From NCBI RefSeq assembly GCF_009389715.1, contig NC_052395.1, positions 21,118,493 to 21,182,492 of the forward strand: a DNA stretch of 64,000 nucleotides, read 5' to 3'. Shown here one piece after another: positions 1-12,100 of the stretch. The translations under genes were made by a program, and so were the position numbers. Numbering within the stretch: the stretch's first letter is position 1; each line of letters starts with the position of its first letter. The stretch comes from Phoenix dactylifera. Taxonomy: Eukaryota; Streptophyta; Magnoliopsida; Arecales; Arecaceae. Below the pieces are notes generated by a model. The model ran no database searches. It worked only from the letters and a program-made list of their open reading frames with translations, and was not told the origin of the DNA.

Positions 1-660
1 CGGCCCTCGAGCAAATTCTTACGTTCGGGTCGATGTCTATCTTTGAACTTATTATTCCCGATGTGGCTTCAGCCCTCGGATGGATTTCTAAGTCTCGAAG
101 TGGCTTTGGCCCGTCAAGCAAATTTCTACATTTGGATGGATGTCTATCCCTGAATTTATTATTTCCGAGGAGGCTTCGGCCCTCGGGTGGATTTCTAAGT
201 CTCGAGGTGGCTTCGGCCCCTCGAGAAAATTTCAACCTTCGGGTGGATGTCTATCCCCGAATTTATTATTCCCGAGATGGCTTTAGCCCCTCAGGTGGAT
301 TTCTAAGTCACGAGGTGGCTTCGGCCCCTCAGGTGGATTTCTAAGTCTCGAGGTGGCTTCGGCCCCTCGAGCAAATTTCTACGTTCGGATGGATGTCTAT
401 CCCCGAACTTATTATTCCTAAGGTAGCTTCGACCCCTCGAGTTGATTTCTAAGTCTCAAGGTGGCTTCGGCACCTCGAGCAAATTTCTACGTTCGGATGG
501 ATTTCTATCCCCGAACCTATTATTCTCGAGATGGTTTCGGCCCCTCAGATGGATTTCTAAATCTCGAAGTGGCTCCGACCCCTCGAGCAGATTTTCACGT
601 TCGGATAAATACTTATCCCCGAACTTACTATCCTCGAACTCATCTATGCCCCTGAGTTAA
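1..660 (+). repeat. ~107 bp tandem repeat array, about six copies
   Basis: The landmark ATTATTCCCG recurs near 51, 158, 264, 411, 518 and 626, which gives a period of 106-108 bp with one step of about 147 bp caused by a partial duplication. Each unit contains GTGGCTTCGGCCCCTCGAG and TCTATCCCCGAA-type blocks. Copies differ by scattered substitutions. The array lies upstream of the antisense gene and may extend left of the window. Short ORFs across it are by-products of the repeat period. Confidence 0.85.
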
Positions 661-1096
661 CCAAATTCCCTGGACGGGCTTCTATCCTTGAGATAATCTA
701 CGATCGCTTCTTTCGCTCTCCCAGACAAGGCTTGAAACGGCCCATGCTATTAAACGAAGAGCTGCGAGCTCATTTTACGCGAGATTTATCCTAAGGGTAT
801 ACCAAACTTGGAGTTCCTCCAAGTATTAAGTGCACATCCTACTGTGTAAAACAGGCCCGGGTTTGGGTCACATAATTCAAATCTTAATATTCAAGCACGA
901 GACAGAGCGAACTCAAACACTTGCTAAAAGAAAAAGGAATTTTATTGCAAGAAAAGGCCGAAGGCTGAATACAAGAGCATCCGACCTCATGGTCGGGAGA
1001 GTTACAAAGGACCTAAACAGCCAACCTTACAGAAATAAAAATAAAAATCAATCGACATGGACGACCTCCGCAGTAATATCAGTCGCGGCCTCCGGC
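661..1096. other. Retroelement spacer with no recognisable coding sequence
   Basis: This stretch separates the tandem repeats from the 3' end of the antisense gene. I see no domain, splice structure or repeat in it. On the minus strand it would be the 3' flank or UTR of the antisense gene. Confidence 0.5.
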
Positions 1097-3419
1097 TTAG
1101 CTGCAACTTCGAGAGCACCATCCCCCGCCCGCTGTGGTGGCTTCAGCTCTAGGGCCGGCCTCTGGAATGGCTGATGATTCCATCCCATTGGCTTTTATGG
1201 AGGCAATCTCCGACCCGGTCTCGCCAGCAACTTCGGCGGCATCCTCTCCTTCCTCAGCGACCCCATCCGTGTTCGGTTCAAGGTCGCTGAGGTCGACCCT
1301 AGGACAGAGCTGCTGAACTTGGAAACGACAATTGTCGAAACCTTGGATCATGGCGGCAACAACCCCTTCCGCCAGTTCGGCGATATAATCCTCCGACTGG
1401 CGAAACTTCTCGACGGCCTCGCGTGCGGACGATTCCACCAGGCCCTCAAGCTTTTCGATCTTCAGCTCCCGCTCCTTCGCCTCGCCTCGAAGGCGAGCTA
1501 GACCGGCTTCAAGCTCGGCAATATGGATTGCTGAAGAAGAGCAGGCTCGGGAGTGCTCAGCCTCTATGACTTGGATCTGAGCAACCTTATCCTTTATTAC
1601 GACTTCGGAAGCGTGTACCTTTTTCTTGGTCTTCCGAAGCCGTTGTTTAGCGGCAGTAGCATTCTTCTCGGCTTCATGTCGCTGCTGCTCGGCGGCTGCC
1701 ACTCGACCCTCGGCTTCCTACTGGCATTGCGCAGCAGACATCGCCCGGCCTTCAGCCTCTTGACTTTGGAGCTCAGCATGCTCCATCCTCAACCGAAGTA
1801 ACTTCAGCTCCTCCCGATCAGCGAGCATGTTAGAAATCAACACGTCGACCACGTGAAGAGACTAGCACAGAAAGAGAAGTGTCACGAAAGTTAAACATCC
1901 ATAAAATAAAAAGGACGAAAGAATGAACATCACTTACCCGTATGCTCGCTGAGTAGACATGATCAACGAGGTCGCCAACGTCGCCCTCCATCAGTGCGCG
2001 GTCGCGCGAAAGCATGATGCTGCGCACGAGTCCGCGAGCGGCTTCTTTGGATTCGAGGGCCGAATCATCCTCAGGTACGCACAGATGACTCCCCGCCGAA
2101 CTGGGGAATCATTGGCTCAATTCTCCCCAAGATTGGAGCTTCGGAGGGAGTCACAGCCTCGGCACCCACCGAGAATGTGGGAGGAACTGAAGTCCCAGGC
2201 CCACACCTCAGCTCAAAGTCCAACCCGGACGGTTGAGCTGCGGCGGCAATCTCCGGAACTTGGTCGGTTGGCGCGACCACTGCCCGGGCAGGAAGATCCC
2301 CCCCAGTCGTCGACTGGGGTACCTCGGCCTTCCCTACAGGCCTCCGGCTGGGCCCGGCCAAAGCAGGAGCAACAACTTCTCCCTACCCGACTTCATGGCC
2401 GGAAGCGACTCTCGCCTTTTTCGGCCTCCCCTCAAGACGGACCCCCTCGAGGGCGGCCTTCTTCCTCTTACAGATAGCCACCGACGTCTTGGTGTCGAAA
2501 ATCATCCCTGCAATATCTAAAGACAAAAAGTCTTGTCAGCATCCCCGACGTAAAAAGGAAAGTAGGAAACGTCAAATTGCTCTTACCCTCGGGACGGGCC
2601 GGACTCGGGCCAAGATTGACCAAAGCCTCCTCGCTGAGCAGGTTGGTAAGCCGAGAAGTCTCTTTCAGTCCGAGCAAACTATCTAGGGTTTTCTGCTCGG
2701 ACTGCGACAACTGCGGGAGCCTATTATTCACCGAGGCCAACGGAAAGCTCTAGATCGAATTAAATCCCCACGACCGCTCGGAGGAGATGTAGAAAAAGTT
2801 ATCCTTCCATCCATGGATGGAAGTGGGCAGGCGCCCAAATAGCTTGCGACCTCCTCGAGGGGAAAAGTATCACCACCCTTTATCTACAGGATTGCCTTTT
2901 AATATAAAGCAACTCCTGAAGACGTTCACTAGGGGGAGGCCGTGCGCCAGGCAGAGGGCAAGGAAGCTGATGATTAATCTCCATGAGTTCGGGGCGAGCT
3001 GCACGGGCACTAGGCCATACGCCGTCAGAAACTCGCCCACGAACCTATGAAGAGAAAACCTCAGCCTTGCTTGGAGTGTATCTACATACACTCCGATCCA
3101 ACTATTTGGGGGATTGGTAACTCGGCCCCCGAGGTCTGCGAGTTCAAGAACGAACTCCAGAGGAATGAAAAATTGGCCTCGAACTGAGCCCAGATCCTCA
3201 TCGGTCATGAGCGAGCCGCTTCCATACGGGCTCGGGCCCACCTCAATTTCAACCTCTTCCACCTCAGAAGAGGCCGAAATTCGTGATGGACCTGTATTGA
3301 ACATCGATGCCCTCGTCGGCGAGTCCTTTGCCCAGGTTTTGAAACTACAAAGGAGGAGAAAATCGAAAAACTCTCCGAGCGACCGAAAGAAAGGATAAAA
3401 TGCCTACTCGAAAACTCAC
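1097..3419 (-). pseudogene. Antisense spliced gene relic of a Tat element (gypsy-type transposon domain plus coiled coil)
   Basis: Reading the minus strand, an ATG at 3304 opens a 144-residue stretch with hallmarks of the plant 'putative gypsy type transposon' domain: an acidic N-terminus, FFIPLEFVLELADLG and a PNSWRLIISFLALCLAHGL core. It ends at a TGA (2868-2870), and the same frame then continues with family-like sequence (FFYISS, SWGF), so that stop looks like decay. Further down are a 2468-2740 segment, a lysine-rich basic stretch, a low-complexity segment (2071-2361), and a 201-residue alanine/glutamate-rich coiled coil (1097-1702). Three short GT-AG introns fit the minus strand: 3419-3345 (leader), 2586-2508 and 1937-1862, each 75-79 bp. 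Splicing the middle one joins the frame to a basic KRKKAA-type segment. Function in the family is unknown. I infer a non-functional copy, given the internal stop. Confidence 0.65.
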
Positions 3420-3600
3420 CGGAAAAGACGGATGAGCAAAGAAGGAGAATAACCCCCAGAAAAGAAAAACAATGGATGATGCAAAGGCTAGCCGAGAACT
3501 CCCAAGAACATCCGAAAGAGAATTCCAGCATTCTGGCGACGGCGGCTAGACCAGAGCAGGAGGAAGGTCAAGTAACGATCCTACGACCCCTTCTTCAGGC

Positions 3601-3610
3601 CTTATATAGG
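3601..3610 (-). promoter_or_regulatory. TATA box candidate for the antisense gene
   Basis: The minus strand reads CCTATATAAG here, about 300 nt upstream of the antisense ATG at 3304 and about 180 nt upstream of the donor of the proposed leader intron. Position and sequence suit a minus-strand core promoter; no other evidence is available. Confidence 0.45.
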
Positions 3611-4134
3611 CCACCGCAGCTGTCCCGATCGGGCGACCTAAATTATCGTACGGTCTGCAATCCACCATGTGGCGAGCCCTAAGACGGCCTCAACAAATCT
3701 CTCCGAAATGCCTCACTAAATGCGGATCATTATGAAAGGCGCTCCGGAGCTCGAAATATTGATCATTGACCTTCCGCCTTTTACCGGATGAGATGCATCG
3801 GAGAAGGGAGCATTAATGGCCGACTCTTCATGCTCCGCTTAAAGGAATGCTTCGCGGGACGGGGAATTAATAATTGAAACCCTTCTCGTCCCAATTCAAC
3901 CACTTTCCGGAAAGAGACACCTATGTGAAACCCCGAAAAACTCCTACAGTGAATTCTATTTCCGAAAAATCTAGCAGCTCGGACACCCCGAATCTGTTGC
4001 CGAGCTCTCAACCAAGAAGTGCGCCGAAGCCTACACAGTCTAGTGCGCGTCTCTTCTTGTTTATGAAATTAAAGTACTGGATGATCAGGAGTCCGACTAC
4101 TTCCATCGTTCGAGCAGCAAGGCAGCTCGACTTC

Positions 4135-4150
4135 AAAAGTGGGGGGCAAA
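4135..4150 (+). other. Polypurine tract of the Tat element
   Basis: AAAAGTGGGGGGCAAA immediately precedes TGATAGAGG, the start of the LTR. A G-rich purine run adjoining the 3' LTR is the plus-strand primer site of LTR retrotransposons and fixes the element's orientation as plus. Confidence 0.8.
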
Positions 4151-5009
4151 TGATAGAGGAAAGAACGGATCGTTTAGCCCACAACTAAAAGGCCGCCCAA
4201 TAAATACCAACGATGAATGACTAAATCTTCACTTCGGCCAGAGCCAGCTCGTCTTTGGAACTCCACCAACTCCGGACATTTGCCGACTCCCCCGACCAAG
4301 TTCGGGGTACCTCCAAGCAAACGCCGACCCGTTCCAACCAAGTTCGAGATGCCGACCCCAGCAATACACAACATACGCTCCGACCCTCGAGCTCGGAGCG
4401 CTCTCTTGAGTATACCTCGGAACCCAAAAAACTGAGCTATTCCCGATCTACACCAAGCCGGCCTCACTAAACGTATGACGTAACTACTTAACAAGCTTGA
4501 CCTCGTCAGCGACCGCACCCATGTGTGAGCTTACGCCTACCTACGCGGCCGTACTCCATCACACTGCCGCGTCATGTCTCCATAACCGGCCAATAGCAAT
4601 CAAATGGCACCTTGACTGCTCCGGCCATGCCCTGCTGTGACTGTCAACGCCCTATTGTTCTTAAAAACGGGCTGTACCGCACGTCACCTACCTACTTGGG
4701 CTGCACGCCATCCGGCTCAGAGCCATACCCCCTCATGATGGGGATGACAGTACCTCTATCTCCCGGGCCACTCCACCGAGGCTATAAATAGCTTGGTCAG
4801 GTAATTCTTAAGGGACATTTTTTTGGCTGGACCAAATATGCCCACTCTAACTTGATCGTCGGAGGGCCATCATCGGGAATACCGGTGAGGCTTTGTGCAG
4901 GTCCACAGCTGCCGCGCAGGAGGCGGCTCCTGTCTTCCCCTTTTCAGTATCGACGGCTCCCTCGATTTCATTGGCGTGGTCACCCTTGGGCTAGATCTGA
5001 ACCACAACA
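4151..5009 (+). repeat. 3' LTR of the Tat element (859 bp)
   Basis: The LTR begins TGATAGAGG right after the polypurine tract and ends ...CCACAACA before CCCCTAATAT, where composition changes sharply from GC-rich to AT-rich. A TATA box (TATAAATA, 4783-4790) lies about 225 bp from the LTR end, as expected for a U3/R core promoter on the plus strand. The exact last base (5006 or 5009) is uncertain because several CA dinucleotides overlap. Confidence 0.75.
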
Positions 5010-7676
5010 ACCCCTAATATAATGGTTCTTCTATTAATAAAAATCATATTTATTTTAGTTAAAAATAAATTAAAATTTTAAAATTACTTTTTTATAAATA
5101 TTTCTTTTAGCGCATCTACTCATTAAGAATATCTTAGTTATTTTAATTTAAAATCATTAATTTTTTAACAGAGTTGGATGGTGTGGATACATATACAAAA
5201 ATAAGGATAAAAAAATAGAATAACAAAATAAGTGATTTACAATGGTATATATTATAAATATTAATTTGAAAAAAGTATTAATGCAAAATTCGATATTTAG
5301 AAGGATATTCATATTTTTTTTTTTTCCGAAGTCTACTGTTCTCCAAACTTAAGCATTTTCCTCCTTGGCAGAAAATTGGAGGAAAGCCCACCCATTCCAT
5401 AAATATTGGGGTCTGGTCCAGATCATTGTGATGCATCATCCAGTAATTGAATCCAGGGCAATCTCTCAAAGTTGTTCCATTTATTAAAGAAAACCTAGCA
5501 GCTTTCTACCAAGGAAAAAAAGAAAAGAAAACTAGCAGCTCAAATACAGCCTATTTATTGAATAGGTTAGATCTGCAGAATCAAACCCTATCCAGTCTAG
5601 TTATAGCCTCGATAGTCCATGATAAATAAGTCAGATTGGGTTAACTCAATGATAATAAGATAAATGGATCTTAACTATATTAATCATAATTCAAAAAGAT
5701 TGATCATGTTAAATAAGTTTTAAATAGGCCAAGTTGTGATCTGGTCAATCCATGCCTATAATCAAATAGGCCATAATAAGTTAGACAACTTGGGAGTACA
5801 CTTAAACTCAATCCATCTTATTAATAGGTCAATTTGAGTTGGCATGTTTACGGTCTGAATACCAAACTCAACCTTATTTATATTTGGTCACTTATGAGTT
5901 CTATTGGTGGGTCGAGCTATATATTGCCACCCTTACATGTAAATCCTTCCACTATTGATGCTTAGAATGAATCATTATTAAGAATTACCCACTAATAAAA
6001 AAGCCTTTTAAGTAGGCTAAAGTCTCAAATATATTGAAGACTTGTCCCTTATTCTCTTTCGTTATTATACTATCAATTACTCTTGATTTCACTATCATCC
6101 ACAATCACAAAGTTGAATCACCACTATTTCTATTTACAAATTCAATGCTTGTGCTATGACTAAGGTTCATCTCCTCGTGACTATTAGCCCGAGCTATTAT
6201 TATTCCCCACGATTTATCCTCCTAAGAGTCTTAGAGTTAGACCGCACCATTTTCTTGGATCTAATAACAATCCTCGGCAATTCACTACTTGCCAAAATTG
6301 CCATGGTCAGTACTTCCGATAATGATCTCAAGGTATCATTAAATCATTTTAGTTTTGATTGTTTTATTATATGTGAAATAGATTAATTAGTGGCATTATA
6401 TGAGTGTTTAAATATTTGTCACTCAAAGCTACCAAGTACTTGCTTGGATTGTAGGTTCTTTCTGGTTGGAGTCGGCCTTTTGAGGGTGGGTTGGGAAAGA
6501 AAAAATAAAACAAGCCTTTTCTAGTCTGAAAAGAGTTTCACTTTCATAGAATTATACTTATGTTTTTTTCCTCAATCAATCTAATTAATTTTCATTGATC
6601 TGAATTATCATCATTTTAGATTATTAATCTCGATACTCTTTTTGTAACATGGTGATGATTTCATATAGAGTTTGTTTAATTTTGATGCGGAAATACTGAA
6701 TATAAGTTCTTTAATCTTTCAAGTGGTTAGGCTGAATTCGTTTATGATTTTATGAAGTTGTATGATCTTTCAGGGATCCCTAGCCGAACATTTTCATGTT
6801 CGTATCAACTTGGCTCTGCAAGCTCGATATATTATGTTTCTTACTACTTCCAAGCTTCTTAGCTACACAAGCTCAATATATTATGTTTCTTGCTACTTCC
6901 AAGCTTCATATTTGTTGTTGGCAGTCTTTATCATTATGGAAAAGGTATCAAGTGTTTTCCTATTTAAAAATTATGTATATCAACGTTAGGAACCAAGTGA
7001 AGGCATCAAGACAAGAATGCTCTTAGTAATGACAGTCAAATGAGGTGGCTAACGACCTCGTTGATTTCTTCAAAGTCGTGAAGTCATCCTATCTATTGCT
7101 CGTGTAGCTTCCATCCGGTCAAGTAGTTTTGATATTTAAAAGACTAAGTGCAAGTTTGCACTAATACAAGAAATCAGGGGATAGTGAGAATGATTCATCT
7201 TTGTTTACAATACTAGCGTTTCAATATATTGCTCCCTTATATGCAATTTATGATTCAAATATACTTACACACTATATAACTCTTAAGTGATGAATTTGTT
7301 AACATTCATGGGCCTAAAACTAGTCAAATTAATGATAAGCCTGTTGCTTTCCCTGCTACCTAGAAAGGTCAGCCGCAAGCCTTGAGCCTTTCATGAATCT
7401 AGACCAAGAAAGAACATCAAACAAACGCGATGGAGACCGCATCCAACCCAATCCAAGCACATGATACCCATGTTATCATTGATCGAAAGCGCGATTAATC
7501 CGACCGGTGGATTTCAGCTGCAGTGTCCATTTCGGTTGGTCCAATCAAGAATTATTCAATATAGTACTTTTTTACGGTGATTGATTGAATACAGAGAGTG
7601 GATCGATATGAAGAGAGTCATCTATTGCTCCGTAAGACCCGCAGACTGGTCAAAGAATTGGACTTCTTCCAGGCAG
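5010..7676. other. AT-rich intergenic region
   Basis: No gene with recognisable product is visible on either strand. A 49 bp direct duplication occurs at about 6819-6907 (CAAGCTCRATATATTATG at 6819 and again at 6868). Short ORFs here lack family features and start codons in a convincing context. Confidence 0.5.
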
Positions 7677-8275
7677 CACGTGTGTGCCAGAAGACGAAAA
7701 AAATTGCAGATTGGATTAATTTCTTTGTTACTCGGCATTTCGAAGAGTTCATCAGCTGGCATATCTTTGCCGTTTGCACGAAGACAAAATAAATTCTTCA
7801 AGCTAAGCTACTGACACGTGGAAAAGAACCTCCACATTTAAGTCCCCAACGCCTAATCCACATCCCAACCAGAAACGTGTCGAAAAATAATTCGCTCTTA
7901 AGGCTGCGATTTGCTCGGCGAGGATGGGCCTTTACAAGGTGGTATATCCAGAGGCATATCTTATACCCCCAATGATCTGGGAATTGGCCAAGCAGTGCTC
8001 CGCGGCCGAGAGTACCGAAAAAAAACAAAAAGATATATCGATCCAACGGTCGGATTAGAAATCCGGCGTAACAATCACGTGACTGGCTGTGTTTAAAAGA
8101 TCACGACCGCTGGAAAGGAAGGGAACGGCCTCGGAGGGATGGAGTCGTCGAGAGTCTCGACGGTCGGCGGTGGGTATCATGTGCCGCCGGCTTGACGTAG
8201 GGGGGAAGCGGAGACGTATCTTCCGATCGAGGAGAAGAACCACAAGTCGGTCGGTTATTTTTAGTTTTGGCGCCA

Positions 8276-8318
<43 letters not shown>

Positions 8319-8328
8319 GATTTATAAG
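7677..8328 (+). promoter_or_regulatory. MAPK promoter region with G-box/ABRE cores and TATA box
   Basis: Upstream of the MAP kinase gene are three CACGTG palindromes (7677-7682, 7815-7820 within ACACGTGG, 8076-8081) and an ACGTGTC element (7875-7881). ACGT cores of this kind bind plant bZIP and bHLH factors and, when clustered, often confer abscisic acid or light responsiveness. A TATAAG at 8323-8328 follows the CT microsatellite and would place the transcription start near 8355. The motifs are directly seen; their activity is inferred. Confidence 0.5.
8279..8316 (+). repeat. (CT)19 microsatellite
   Basis: An uninterrupted 38 bp CT run sits immediately upstream of the TATA-like TATAAG at 8323. 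CT/GA runs next to the start site are common in plant core promoters. Such a run is expected to vary in length between individuals. Confidence 0.95.
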
Positions 8329-8525
8329 GAGAGTCGGAGGATCAGGGCGAACGAGATTAGATCGGAATTGAAGATATAGGTTAGGGTTGTGCAAGATCCC
8401 GTCGAGTGATGCGTGGATTTAGTTGATTTGGTACCGTTATTTGGGGATTCGGAGATAAGGAGGTGATTAGAAGGGGGATTTGAAAAGGAATCAGAGTAGA
8501 AGGGGAGAATTTGGAGATATCCAAG

Positions 8526-9144
8526 GTATTTAGTCCTGGGTGCTGTAGATCTTGGAGGGGTATCGTAGTTTTCTGAAATTTTGGGAGTTGAGATTTTCTA
8601 GCTGAAACTATTGGAAGATTCTGGAATAAGTGAGCTAATCTGTTGAATCTCCCTGGAACGAGGGGAATTGTAGGACATCAGTAGGAGAAGTTGGGCGTCC
8701 ACGAGTGCAGATCACACAAGTTATTGTTTATATTCCAAATTTTAGGTACACACAGTTCCTGATTCTGAAGATTGTTCTGTCTCCACACGTTATTTGTTTT
8801 CTGATGATTTCATTTCATTTCAATTTATTTTTTCGGGTTTTGAGCATAATTATTAGGAACAAATCGGAATCTCTTGCAGTTTCCCTTTTCTAATTGCTAA
8901 GCAGTTTGTTTGAACTGCTGTGATTCGAAAGAGTTCACTGGGCTCCTTCACGCAGTGACTTGGAGTGACGTGACTCTGGGACTGCGGTATTATGAATTGG
9001 GGGCGGGGGTTGGATGGAACATTAGCAGAATTAATGAGATTGTTATGCAATGTGAATCTATACATGATGTCCATTTTTTAGACTTAGCAGCAACACTACA
9101 ATGGGTGAAATCTTCAATTGGTTGTGCTCCATCGCATTTTGCAG
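8526..9144 (+). other. Probable 5'UTR intron of the MAPK gene
   Basis: A strong acceptor (CATTTTGCAG, AG at 9143-9144) lies only five bases upstream of the MAPK ATG at 9150, and a candidate donor CCAAG|GTATTT is at 8526. The reading frame stays open upstream of the ATG to about 8910, but that part shows no resemblance to MAP kinases and is better explained as intron. The donor is less certain than the acceptor. Confidence 0.5.
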
Positions 9145-9149
9145 GGAAA

Positions 9150-12100
9150 ATGGCTATATTGGTTGATCCTCCAAATGGCATGGGAAACAGCGGGAAGCAC
9201 TACTATTCCATGTGGCAAACCTTGTTTGAGATCGATACGAAGTATGTGCCTATCAAGCCCATCGGAAGAGGAGCTTATGGCATTGTATGCTCATCCATAA
9301 ATCGAGAGACAAATGAAAGAGTTGCAATAAAGAAGATCAACAATGCCTTTGATAATCGTGTGGATGCACTTAGAACGTTGCGTGAACTGAAGCTTCTTCG
9401 GCATCTACGTGATGAAAATGTCATTGCTTTGAAGGACATCATGATGCCAGCCAATAGGAAAAGCTTCAAGGATGTATACCTAGTTTATGAACTCATGGAT
9501 ACTGATCTGCATCAGATTATCAAGTCATCACAGGCACTTTCTAACGACCATTGCCAATATTTTCTCTTTCAGGTATGAATCCTCTAAATAGACCTTCTAG
9601 AAATTCATATTTTCAAATAATTATTCCTTCTTAAGATCATGACGTTCGAAAGCACTTGCCAAGGAAGAGAGAAATTATCTGTAAATGTCCATGTGGTTAA
9701 AACTCTGTAGTTGCTGAGACTAACTGCAAAGTGGTGGTTGATAGGAAGAATAAAAAAAATACTTTAGTATAAGGATATGCTAAAAGTTTTAGGTCATTCA
9801 GGCACTGTTTTTGATGCTTCCTATCACTTTTGTTTCCATATCAAGGGAACGAGATGAGAAATCTTATAACCAGCTTCGTTTCATGCAACTGGTGTACCTA
9901 TTACTCACAGTAAGAAGACAATCTAACTTGTAAGGCTACTTGTTGGATAATACTCAATTTTAACGGTGAGAAGACTATCAGATTTGGGAGGCTATTTGTA
10001 GGTTCAGAGCAACTAAAAGGAAAGGAGAAGATAAGAGCACAAAATGAGAAAAAAGCGGAAATTCTCTATCTAAATATCTGTATTGTTCAATTTGTTATTT
10101 AATGACTTTATATCCATAGTGAAATGTTATCACAATAGTATTGCATTGACATGGATTCAGGATTCTGCACTGGACATATGTTCTGGTGTACCATTCAACA
10201 ATGTGGATAAGATTTTGGAACGCATTCAAACTCTGATTTTCAATATGATGTAGTTTAATTTATGTGATAAATTCTATAAAGGGTCAGTCAATTGTATGTT
10301 TTGTGCTAACTTATAAGTATATTGTATGTTGCATAATAAGATTTAATGATTTATCATTGGTCATGTGCAAATAGTTGTGGAAGAATTATTAGTTTGATCG
10401 CAGTTCATCAAATTGTTACTATTATTACATTGGTATGAAGTGCAATTATTAGCTGGGCCTCAATTAACAAGTTGTAGATCCATTACTTATGGCACAAGAT
10501 ATATTTTTGGTATTCTTTAGCCTTTGAACTGATCAATGGTGAACTATGGCTATTTAGTGTCATTGGTGGGCTGCTGAGTGATGTTATTAAAATAATAAAT
10601 TGTGGTTGGACCTGTTCCCACTGGCCAAAAACATGATTCTTCTTTTCCCTTTTTCCTATTATCTTCCATCTTCCTTCTTGCTTGATTGCTCTTAGTTTCC
10701 TTAATATTACTGATACTTCTTTATCTTTGCTTGTTTTCATTTTAGATCTATTTTAATTTCTTCTAAGGGAGTTATTGTCAGTTTTGTGTAGAATATGTTT
10801 AGCTGTTTTAGCCTTTAAGGCTTTATAACGTTCCAGTCCACGATAACCATATCAAAGTGGTTCTAGTCAAGGTTCTAAAGGTATGGCTTGTACTGGTCAC
10901 TGGCAGGCACATTACATACCACATTACATACAATATTTAGATATTATACTGTCAGGCATGGCTATGAGTAGAAATAAGGTGAGAAAAAAAGGTGTAAGAA
11001 CGCCATTAAAATATGTACCCAGTGGTACAGCATTGATCCAAGGCTGGCTTGTCCATGAATGACTCATGAAGGAGTGCTGGTTACCTATCCCTTTCTAGAA
11101 CATGCTGTTGTGCTCAGTTTTTAAATCCTTGGCTATAGTCTTTATGACATCTACATATCTCCAAGTTCCCTGTAATCATCTCATATTTGCCTTTCCACAA
11201 AACTCTGGTGTTGAACCAACCCAAAATTATTCCTTATTATTAATTTTGAATAAACACATATGTGGTCTACATGATAAATTTTCTTGCGTAAGAATTTTCT
11301 TTTCAATTTCCATGCACGAAGGCAGCTGTGAAGAGAAGGATATGTTATGCAGTCCCAAGAAGGTTCAGATATGTTGGGCTACCTGATTTGTTTAATTTGT
11401 GTGACCAACCATGATAAGAGAGCAAGCTATCAGTATATTGAATGTCTGTGTGTTTACTTGTTCTCTTTTCCTTCTTTTCATTTCTTCTTTTTTTTGGGAA
11501 TATGAATTAAGAATCATTTGTTTAATCTAAAAATTGTCTATTTACATTGATGAAATGTAGCACTCATGTTCCAGTAATCCAGTAGGTGTTCCATGAGGAG
11601 AATTATTTTTTGTTCCCCTAAAATTCATGTTGTAATAGGAGAGTGGTATATGCCCGGATCAAGACCTAGTAGTTAAATAGCATGGAGCCATTAAGCAACT
11701 TCAGTATGATGTTTATGAAGTCCATCAAGGAAATTTCGGAAGCCTTGACAAGGATGTGCTCAGCAAGGTTTCTGGTGCTGGTCCATGTCAGTCCGTGCTG
11801 GCTGGCACTTTCTATCCCCACCAGTACGGACACCCTCAGTGTAGGTCAGCATGATACCTATTATTTTATTTCTTAAAATATTATAAAAAAGGTTTAAAAA
11901 TTTTCTTTTAATTTTGGCATGGTGTAACTGGTGCCCCATGATACAAAACACTATCTTTGTAATTTTTACTCCTGAAGTGGGCAACAGGTTAATGAATCTC
12001 GTTGGAAATTAATATCTCTATCTCTTTTTACAAATTTTCTGATCTCTTTTGATCCTCTCTTTTATAAGGGTATATACGTAAATATCAATTTTGGAAGGCT

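Larger units (their letters stand above)
1..5009 (+). mobile_element. 3' portion of a Tat-lineage Ty3/gypsy LTR retrotransposon (5' part outside window)
   Basis: The segment ends in a polypurine tract (4135-4150) directly followed by a TG...CA LTR (4151-5009), so the element runs on the plus strand and the window starts inside it. Between the window start and the LTR lie ~107 bp tandem repeats and a gene relic in antisense orientation whose product resembles the 'putative gypsy-type transposon' (transposase_28-like) family. A long region 3' of pol with tandem repeats and an antisense ORF is a known feature of Tat/Grande-type plant elements. No pol domains are visible here because they would lie upstream of base 1. 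The TSD cannot be tested without the 5' end. Confidence 0.75.

Noticed and set aside
7581..7814. Two overlapping short frames upstream of the MAPK gene
   Set aside because: They lie in the G-box containing promoter region and have no similarity to known proteins.
8910..9149. In-frame 80-codon extension upstream of the MAPK ATG as part of the protein
   Set aside because: It starts at a non-AUG codon, has no similarity to MAP kinases, and a strong splice acceptor ends five bases before the canonical ATG, so it is most likely intron.
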